NCBI GenBank assembly: GCA_929200685.1
Contig: CAKNAO010000036.1
Coordinates: forward strand, 1 to 6,229
Length of the DNA stretch: 6,229 nucleotides
Origin: an uncultured bacterium
GTDB taxonomy: Bacteria; Bacillota_I; Bacilli_A; Mycoplasmatales; Metamycoplasmataceae
Reading direction: 5' to 3'
Shown: positions 1 through 6,229 of the stretch, in pieces
Layout: each line of letters opens with the position of its first letter
Position numbering within the stretch: position 1 is the first letter of the stretch
Program-made: the position numbers and the translations under genes
Notes under the pieces: generated by a model
The model's database searches: none
What the model was told of the DNA's origin: nothing
What the model saw: the letters and a program-made list of their open reading frames with translations, nothing else

Positions 1-1
1 A

Positions 2-661
2 GCTTGAATAAAATTTTCTCAATTAAAAAAAGCTACTAAAAATGGTTTTGATATTTCTCCACCGAAAAAAAGAAAAAAAACAAAAAAAGTTTATAAAATT
101 TTTATTTATAAAAATCTTGAAAAATTATTAGAAAATCTTGACAAAGATAAAAATTATATTCCAAATGAATGAAGTTGATTAGATGAATTTCAATTTGAAA
201 AAAAAGAAAATTTTGAAAAAATTACTCAAAAAATTAAAAATTATAATTTATCTAATTTTCAAGAAGACGTTCAAATCGGAAGAATTGGTGAAGAATATTT
301 TTATAATCTATGCAAAAAAGAAAGTTTAATAATAAAAAAAATATTTCCAAATTTTCATTTTGAAAATTTAAAATGATTAAATAAAGAAAAAGAAAAATTT
401 TTACCATGAGATTTTGAATACAATGATATATTCATAGAATTAAAATCTTCTAAAACAAAAGATTTTTTCTTTTTAAGTAAAAATGAAAAAAATAAGATGA
501 ATGAAAGTTCTAATTATATATTAATTAAATTAAACAATTATGATTTTAAAACAAAAAAATTTGATGAACCAATTTTTTATAATAAAGATGCTTTATTAAA
601 GATGAATAATGAAATATTCATTTACTTATTTAAAGAAAAAAAGGAAAAGGAATATGATTAA
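2..661 (+). CDS. DUF3883-type PD-(D/E)XK nuclease-like protein, 3' part only
   Basis: The gene enters from the left edge, so its start and N-terminus are missing; 219 residues are visible before TAA at 659-661. The frame needs UGA read as Trp at 5, 170, 176, 374 and 407. A basic linker (PPKKRKKTKK) lies near visible residues 21-30, followed by a charged, probably helical stretch. The C-terminal half carries a DUF3883-like nuclease fold: an RIGEEY helix at residues 94-99, then PWDFE with D137, then IELKS with E146 and K148, giving D-x8-E-x-K, then a FFFLSKNE segment and a beta strand (YILIKL). In this family the fold is a PD-(D/E)XK nuclease domain, usually attached to restriction or ATPase modules, so cleavage of foreign DNA is inferred. 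The last 8 nt overlap the GHKL ATPase gene, which implies one operon. The missing N-terminus could carry another domain. The domain assignment is from motif recognition only. Confidence 0.85.
641..650 (+). promoter_or_regulatory. Ribosome binding site deciding the GHKL ATPase start
   Basis: The purine-rich stretch AAGGAAAAGG lies at the very end of the upstream coding sequence. Its AAGGA part ends 8 nt before ATG 654, a normal Shine-Dalgarno distance. The other in-frame ATG, at 609, has no comparable site and lies deeper in the upstream gene, so 654 is the preferred start. Confidence 0.7.
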
Positions 662-2249
662 AAAAAATGAAATTGATATAACACCAAAAACTAAAATATA
701 TTCTATATTTCAAAACATGAATTATAAATTAGAAACTGCTATTTCTGAATTTGTTGATAATAGTATTGCTTCATTTAGAGAAAATAAGGAATATTTTGAT
801 AATAATGAAATAGAGAAAACAATAATTTTATTTTTTGATAATACAATGAATAAAATTATTATCTTTGATAATGCTTATGGAATATCAAATAATGATTTTC
901 CTAGAGTATTAAGATTAGCAGAACTTCCAAAAGATACTTCAGGTTTAAATGAATATGGAATGGGTTTAAAAGCATCGTCATTTTGGTTGGGTAATTCCTT
1001 AAAAGTAGTTAGTAAATATAGAGATAATTCATATTCTAATGAACTTAAAGTGACTTTAGATGAACTAGAAAAAGGTAAAAATAAAATTGAAGTATCAAAA
1101 AATGAATCATATTTAAAAATTCCATATTTAAAAAATGGGCATGGAACTTTTATAGAAATTAATGGAGTTAGAAGAAATATGACAACTTCAGTTTTAACAC
1201 CTTTAGTTAAAATTTTAAGTTCTAAATATCGAAATGATATTTATGATAATACTAATATTAAAATTATTGCAAAAGAAAGTACAAATAAAATTATTGATAT
1301 TTGTAAAACAAATTTTGAAAAAAAGAAATCTTTTTTAAACAATGATGAATTATATAAAGCAACTTCATTATTTTATAAAGAAGTGGAATTTTATAAAAAT
1401 GAAAAAAATGAAATTTATAGAAAAGAAAAATTTTTTGAAATTAAACATTTAATTGATGGAAAAATTAAAAAATTAAAATTTAGTGGTGTTTTTGGAATAA
1501 AAAAACATGGTACTAGAAAAGAATATTATGCTTTTGATCTTTTTAGAAGAAAAAGAATAGTTAAAAGTGGATATGATCCTAGTCATTTATTTGGAATAGG
1601 AAACTCTTTTGAAACATTAAGAATAACTGGTTGATTTCATATGGATGAATTTCCAACAAATCAACAAAAAGATGATTTTGCTTGAGAAGGTGAGCTTGAA
1701 GAAAAATTTTTAAATACAATTTTTAAAGATTTAGATTTTCAATATATTAAAAAATTAGCTCATACAATTAGAGCAAAAAGTGAGTTAAAAATTTTAAATA
1801 TTAGAAAAATAGAAATGGATAAAACAAAGAGTTTTATAAAAAATCATTTTCAAAAAAATATCATTTTACATGAAAAAGAAGAAATACAAAAAATATCTAT
1901 TGAAAATGGAATGAAATATGATAATACCCACTTGTTGCACACAATTAAAAATATATATGAACAAGATGTTAAAATTTATTCTAAACTTTCAGAAGATAAT
2001 TCACCTGAAGAATGAATTAAAATTGATAAATTGGAAGATAAAGAAACCTTATTAGTAACAATTGATATGAATTCTCCATTTTTTAATCCTTTTAATGAAA
2101 ATGGTAATTTTAGACAAATTTTAAGATTATTTGTTATTTGTTTTGCATTATCAGTTGAAAACTCAGTTAAAACTGGTAAAGATGCTAATGAATTTAAAGA
2201 ACATTTAGGTAAATTACTTTCACATAATAAAGAAGGTTTTAATGTTTAA
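654..2249 (+). CDS. GHKL (MutL/MORC-like) ATPase of a Z1-type defence operon
   Basis: This encodes 531 residues, with UGA read as Trp at 1632, 1683 and 2013. The N-terminal Bergerat ATP-binding fold shows all the expected motifs: the N box ISEFVDNS with E32, D35 and N36; FDNAYGIS with D72 and G76; and the lid/G2 motif EYGMGLKAS at 100-108. A MutL-like S5 transducer domain follows at about 280-350: AFDLFRRKR, then FGIGNSFETLRITGWFH, then a KDDFAWEGELEE segment whose K339 sits where MutL-type proteins have the ATP-contacting lysine. The rest (about 350-531) is a charged helical region ending in a conserved-looking MNSPFFNPF plus a hydrophobic helix. In this family ATP binding probably drives dimer closure on DNA, partnering a Z1 protein and a nuclease in restriction-like defence. 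The start at 654 was chosen for its Shine-Dalgarno site and the short ATGATTAA overlap with the upstream stop. The ATPase class is certain; the exact mechanism is inferred. Confidence 0.95.
2229..2236 (+). promoter_or_regulatory. Ribosome binding site of the Z1 ATPase gene
   Basis: AAAGAAGG lies inside the end of the GHKL gene, 5 nt before ATG 2242. It supports that start and points to translational coupling, because the ATG overlaps the upstream stop as ATGTTTAA. The next in-frame ATG (2443) sits directly before the Walker A motif and would remove part of the fold. Confidence 0.7.
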
Positions 2250-4329
2250 TGAAAAAAATGAAATTTATGAAAATAAAATAAAACCTTCTAAAGCATTAAA
2301 ATATTTTGATCAAAAATTTATTGATCAATGAAATTTTTTTTATTCTAAAATTTTTGAAAAAATTGATTTAAATAATATTGTTGAAAAAACAAATAAATTA
2401 AGTAAGTATATTATTGAAAATCCAGGAAAAAATATTTTAGTAATGGGACACATTCAATCTGGTAAAACATCTTTTTTTCTATCTTTAATGGCAAAAATGT
2501 TTGATTCTGGTTCAAATATTTGTTTTTTAGCAGCAGCAACAAATAATTTTTTAAAAGATCAAGTTATAAAAAGAATTAAAAATACATTTAAAATTAATAT
2601 TGATATTTTTGAAAGTAATAATCTTAATGATTCAAAAATATTAGAAAAAATTTATTTTAATTTAAAAGATCAAGAAAAGAAAACAATTATTGTTGGTTTA
2701 AAACATCAAGAACATATAAAAAAAATAAATAATTTTTTAAAAGATACAATAAATATTAAAAAACCATTTTTTATTGATGATGAAGGTGATCAAGCCTCAT
2801 TTGATAATGTTACTTTTAAAAAAGAAAGTTCTATTTTTTTTGAATTAAAAAAACTTTTATTAGAAAATTCTAATCTTTCTTTTTTATCTTTAACAGCAAC
2901 TCCAATGCCACATTATTTTGTTAATAATAATTCAAATTTAAAACCAAAAAAGATTTTTATAATTGATTTAAGTAATAAATATATTGGTTTAGATTTTTAT
3001 CATAATTCTATAAATTCTTATAAAAAAAATGTAGTTGAAATAATATCAAATGATGATTATAAAAAAATAAAAAATTTAAAAGTAAGACCTCCAAGTTTAG
3101 AAAAAAGTTTATTAACATATTTTATTTATGCTACCTTTTTACATTTAAAAAATGGTATTCCATCAAAAACTTCTTATTTAGTTCATACACATATTAAAAA
3201 TGATGATCATTCAATTCTTTTTAATTGAATTAACGATATAAAAAATAAATTCATTAATGAAATAGATTTAAAAAAATTAAATAAACAAATTTGAAATATT
3301 ATTCAAAAAAATAAATTTATCAATATTGAAAAAGAAAATTTTAATAATTTATTATTATTAATAAAAAAACATATTTTAAATTCTAAAATTATTATTTTAA
3401 ATCAAAAAGAAAATAATAATAAAAATACAAAAGATTTAAATAATATTTATATTGGTTCTAATTTAGTTCAAAGAGGTGTTACATTTGAAAATTTATTAGT
3501 AACATATTTTGCTAATAGAAATTATGATTCAAACTCTAATGTTGATACTGTTTTACAAAGAGCAAGATGGTTTGGATATAGAGATGAATATAAATTTATT
3601 ACAAAAATTTTTTTAGATGAAACTTCTAATAAAGATTTTATAGATCTTCAAATTGGAATAAAAGATTTTTACCAAAGAATTTCTAAAGAAGAAAATAATG
3701 ATAATTTTCAATTTGATAAGATTCAATATCCATTTTTATACATTAAAGATGCAAAATTAAAAGCAACTAGAAACACTGTTGTTAAAAATCAAAAAAATAA
3801 CATTAATTATACTTATCAAGATAATGATGCAAAAAATGACAATTTTATTGCTATTAAATTAAAAAATGTAATAGAAAATAAAGGTGATATTGTTTATGAT
3901 TTCAAAAAACAAATAAAAGGTTTAAAATACAAAAATTTACAAGATTTTAAAGATGTTTTTGGAATTAATGAATATGAAGAAATATTTGGAACATTAAATA
4001 TAAAACATTTTTTATTAAAAGATATTGAAAACATTTTTAAAGATTTTCCTCTAACTTTAATGATAATTGATAATAATGGGAAATATAAAGAATATACTTC
4101 TCAAAATGATAAATTTCAAAATATTTTTCAAGGTTTTTCAAAATCATTAAATGGATATGTAGGAGATAAAGAATTAAATAGATATCCACCACTCAAAAAC
4201 CATATTTTAATTCAAGTTCATAAAATAAAAAATATTAATAAAAATATTAATTTACATAAAATTGCTTTAGTTTTACCTAAAAAAACACAAGATAAATTAT
4301 TTGGTTCATTTATACTTAGAAAAACTTAA
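2242..4329 (+). CDS. Z1-domain P-loop (superfamily II helicase-like) ATPase
   Basis: This encodes 695 residues, with UGA read as Trp at 2329, 3226 and 3292. An N-terminal helical segment leads into Walker A GHIQSGKT (69-76). The Walker B-like acidic strand is FFIDDEGDQ (D179, D180, E181), and LTATP (217-221) is the motif III equivalent. The Z1 region holds the second RecA-like half: IGSNLVQRGVTF with R411 and G412, then FANRNYD, and VLQRARWFGYR with Q439, R440, R442 and the UGG-coded W443. These match the helicase motif V and VI positions and are the hallmark of Z1 proteins. The family is known next to GHKL ATPases, PD-(D/E)XK nucleases and cytosine methyltransferases in restriction-like operons, and the first two partners are seen directly upstream. 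The inferred role is ATP-driven DNA translocation or remodelling that delivers substrate to the nuclease. From memory, family members are often longer (around 900 residues), so this looks compact. I see no frameshift. It ends the operon. Confidence 0.95.
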
Positions 4330-4340
4330 TAAAATAAATT

Positions 4341-4367
4341 TTGAATTAAATACAATTTAAGATTCAA
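4341..4367 (+). terminator. Weak A+T-rich hairpin after the Z1 gene
   Basis: The arms 4341-4351 and 4355-4367 can pair over 11 bp, with a 3-nt loop and a 2-nt bulge (GA at 4361-4362). A T-rich stretch follows at about 4371-4386. It sits 11 nt after the Z1 stop and could end the operon transcript. The stem is almost all A-T, and such pairing arises easily by chance in DNA this A+T-rich, so confidence is low. Confidence 0.35.
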
Positions 4368-4387
4368 TAATATATATTTTCTCTTTA

Positions 4388-4415
4388 CTTGTATATAAAA
4401 AAACATATATACAAG
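4388..4415. repeat. Perfect 10-bp inverted repeat in front of the recombinase gene
   Basis: CTTGTATATA (4388-4397) is repeated exactly as its reverse complement TATATACAAG (4406-4415) around an 8-nt A-rich spacer. Weaker complementarity continues outside the arms (TTTCTCT on the left, AGAAA on the right). The layout resembles a tyrosine recombinase core site, which has two roughly 10-13 bp inverted arms around a 6-8 bp crossover. It could instead be an operator for autoregulation. As an RNA hairpin it would include the only ribosome-binding-like bases (AAGAG) ahead of ATG 4420 and could limit translation. No second full copy was found in the window. Confidence 0.6.
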
Positions 4416-4419
4416 AGAA

Positions 4420-5205
4420 ATGAGAAAAATGCGTGATTTTTTACTATGTAAAAATTTAAGTATTAGAACAATAAATTCATATATTTATTGAATAAAAAAA
4501 TTTGAACTTTATTCAAAAAAAATAAATGGCGGCATTAAAAATAAAGTTATTAAATATAAAGAATATTGTATGAATGTTTATAGTGTTGAAACTCAAAAAG
4601 TTATTATTTCTGCTCTCTTAAAATATTTAGAGTTTTGTGGAAAAAATATTAATCTTCAATTACCTAAAAGTCATTTTAGATTTAAAGGAAATTTTATTGA
4701 ATTAAAAGATTTTGAAGATTTTTTTAATTCAATAATTCATGAAAATAATTTTGTTAGTTTAAGAAATAAAGAAATTGTTAAAGTTCTTTGAAGCACAGGG
4801 CTTAGAGTTTCTGAACTTATTAATTTAAAGTGAAATCATTTAAATGGAATTTATATAAAAATTATTTCTAAAAATAATAGAGTAAGAATGGTTCCATATA
4901 AAAAAGATTTATTTGATCAAATCAAAAAATTATCTTATTCTAAAAATGGATATATATTTTCTAAATTAAATGGAGAAAAAATTTCATATGGTTCAATTTA
5001 TAGAATATTTTCTAGTTATAAAAATAGAAAAATTTCTCCTCACACTTTAAGACATTCTTTTGCTACAAGATTAATAAATAATGGAATACCAATTTATTTT
5101 GTGCAAGAACTTCTAGGACACAAAGATATTAACACCACAATGCTTTACATACATTTAGATAAAAGTTCAATAATAAACGAATTAAAAGAAAAGGAGTGAT
5201 TTTAA
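4420..5205 (+). CDS. Tyrosine recombinase (XerC/D-like integrase family)
   Basis: This encodes 261 residues, with UGA read as Trp at 4489, 4789, 4831 and 5197. The true stop is TAA 5203-5205; the UGA at 5197 only adds Trp-Phe. The N-terminal core-binding SAM-like domain covers about 1-105 (NLSIRTINSYIYWIKKFELY). The catalytic domain has the full set: R129 in STGLRVSEL, K151 in the beta hairpin, H208 and R211 in HTLRHSFATRL, H234 in LLGHKDINTT, and nucleophile Y243 in MLYIHL. The length is typical of small mycoplasma recombinases. It should cut and rejoin DNA at paired short sites. In mycoplasmas, relatives invert surface-antigen or hsd restriction loci, while others resolve chromosome dimers or move integrative elements. 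Its position between a defence operon and a convergent nuclease gene favours the first role, as inference. A second in-frame ATG is at 4429. The ribosome site is weak for both starts, and a perfect inverted repeat ends 4 nt before ATG 4420. Confidence 0.95.
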
Positions 5206-5216
5206 ATCACTCCTTT
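5190..5216. terminator. Bidirectional terminator hairpin between convergent genes
   Basis: This is a near-perfect palindrome: 13-base arms (5190-5202 and 5204-5216) surround one central base. It contains a GGAGTGA/TCACTCC core that is G+C-rich for this genome. On the - strand it is followed by a T-rich tail (TTTTCTTTT); on the + strand by only a short T run. It overlaps the stop codons of both the recombinase and the convergent nuclease gene, so it most likely ends both transcripts. Confidence 0.8.
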
Positions 5217-6203
5217 AAAATTAGAAGGTGTTAACATTATTTTTTCATTATCTATTCCAATAGAATCCATATTTATTTCAAATTTTGGATTTTCAATTTC
5301 TAATATTGGTGGAAATGAAGCATCCTCTTGTAAATTAATATTTCTTAAAAAAATTAAACTATATTTATGATTTTTTTGAATATTATTTGCAAATTCATAT
5401 TCAGCTCTACTTAAGAAAAAATTAATGCTATTTTTTACTGTAGATTTAACTTCAAAAAATAATTTTTTATTATTTTTTAATTTTACTTCAAAATCATATG
5501 GAGAAAATTTGTTGATGTTTGATGTATGAGTTATATTATCATATCCATATTTTTTTACTAATTTATCATAAAAAAGTCTTTCTGCAAATTTTCCAATTTT
5601 TTCTTTTAAATCATTATTTAAATTTTGATTTTTCATTGAATATTTTCATTTTTTATATACATATTTTTTTGTTTTAATTTTTTTTAAATCTATTTTTTCT
5701 CAATCATCAATTTTTCTATTTTTAAAATTTTCTAAAATTTTAAACATATTTTTTGTTACTTTTTTATCACTTAATAAATTAATATTTTCTTTATTTCAAA
5801 TATATTTTTTTCAATTATCCATAATTTTTTTTGCTTTTGAAACTGCTTTATCATAGTGTTTGTTTATAACAGAATTTATATGTTGAATTATTCAATCTTC
5901 AATTTCTTCTTCTGAAAATTTTCTTATTTTCTCAATATCAACTTTTTTAGGAAAATAAAATTTTCTTAATAATGAATTTATATACATATCATTTGTTTTT
6001 TTAGTAACTCTTGGTAAAAATTGAATATATTTTTTTTCAATATTATGAGCAGTTTTACCATTGTATAAAAAATCAATCAATATTGGTATTCATTGATCAA
6101 CTGGGAAAGTATTTTTGCATTCTTTATTTTCTCATTTATAACTTTTAGTAACTTCTATTTCATAATCTAAAAAATTTATAACATTAGTTATATTTATAAA
6201 TGA
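5202..6203 (-). CDS. Second DUF3883-type nuclease-like protein, start unresolved, possibly 5'-truncated
   Basis: The - strand frame runs from just below a TAA (6204-6206) to its stop at 5202-5204, 333 codons, with UGA read as Trp at seven places (for example 6132, 6090, 5892, 5811, 5796, 5700, 5646). The C-terminal domain (about 5600-5250) looks like DUF3883: IGKFAERLFYDKL, then SPYDFEV with the aspartate at 5493-5495, then FFEVKST with Glu at 5451-5453 and Lys at 5445-5447, then NFFLSRAEYEFANN and a YSLIFLRNI strand. This gives the D...ExK pattern of PD-(D/E)XK nucleases. The N-terminal half (FPVDQWIPIL, LPRVTKKTNDMYINSLLRKFYF) is helical and may be a winged-helix DNA-binding part; this is only a guess. 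No ATG or GTG occurs before the internal ATG in NDMYINSL. TTG at 6078-6080 is possible, but protein-like sequence with UGA-Trp continues above it. The upstream end may therefore be truncated, frameshifted or non-ATG initiated. It is convergent with the recombinase gene. Confidence 0.78.
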
Positions 6204-6229
6204 TTACTATTAATAACACAATTTTGATT

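Noticed and set aside
609..653. Upstream in-frame ATG at 609 as start of the GHKL ATPase
   Set aside because: It would overlap the upstream gene by over 50 nt, has no good ribosome site, and adds a low-complexity lysine-rich tail. ATG 654 has a clear ribosome site.
1632..2015. Apparent stop codons splitting the GHKL gene into three pieces
   Set aside because: All are UGA, the frame is unchanged, and conserved family sequence (GWFH, FAWEG) runs straight across them. The same holds for the other long genes, so this is code 4 and not a pseudogene.
2320..2331. 11-bp sequence TTGATCAATGA shared with the minus strand near 6090-6100
   Set aside because: Both copies encode Asp-Gln-Trp inside coding sequence; the match stops there and is probably chance in A+T-rich DNA, not a recombination repeat.
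2443..2451. ATG 2443 as the Z1 gene start
   Set aside because: It lies directly before Walker A and would remove the preceding strand and helical region; ATG 2242 has a ribosome site and continuous coding sequence through a UGA-Trp at 2329.
4330..4419. Small gene or structured RNA in the gap between the Z1 and recombinase genes
   Set aside because: No open frame with a ribosome site and no recognisable RNA structure beyond the two inverted repeats listed.
6068..6120. Alternative short - strand frame from an ATG at about 6118-6120
   Set aside because: It runs only about 20 codons before a TAA and matches nothing; it is kept only as a possible sign of a frameshift at the nuclease gene's 5' end.

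Overview
The window comes from a mollicute of the Mycoplasma/Spiroplasma/Mesoplasma type that uses genetic code 4. The DNA is extremely A+T-rich. Every long gene is continuous only if UGA is read as tryptophan: I count about 22 in-frame UGA codons against 2 UGG. All frames below are read with that code. The coding density is very high, and the only sizeable intergenic gap is about 90 bp (4330-4419). I saw no rRNA, tRNA or CRISPR array.

Left part (1-4329, + strand): three genes are tightly packed, and both junctions are 8-nt overlaps of the form ATGNTTAA. They are the 3' part of a PD-(D/E)XK nuclease-like protein with a DUF3883-type domain (2-661), a GHKL/MutL-MORC-like ATPase (654-2249), and a Z1-domain P-loop, helicase-like ATPase (2242-4329). 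A GHKL ATPase, a Z1 ATPase and a nuclease together match the MORC/MutL-type restriction-modification-like defence operons described by Iyer, Abhiman and Aravind in 2008 (recalled from memory). The expected cytosine methyltransferase is not in the window. It could lie upstream of position 1, or it could be missing.

Middle (4330-5216): a weak hairpin follows the Z1 gene. Next comes a perfect 10-bp inverted repeat with an 8-bp spacer, directly in front of a complete tyrosine recombinase gene (4420-5205) with all six catalytic residues. In mycoplasmas such recombinases often drive inversion of restriction or surface-antigen loci. That makes this a candidate phase-variation switch next to a defence operon, but no second site is visible here.

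Right part (5202-6203, - strand): a convergent gene encodes a second DUF3883-type nuclease with an N-terminal extension. Its stop is inside a strong hairpin shared with the end of the recombinase gene. This frame is closed at 6204-6206 and has no ATG near its upstream end, so it may be 5'-truncated, frameshifted, a silent cassette, or started at a non-ATG codon.

Likely joint role (inference): ATP-dependent recognition and remodelling of foreign DNA by the GHKL and Z1 ATPases, cleavage by one or both DUF3883 nucleases, and possible DNA rearrangement by the recombinase.
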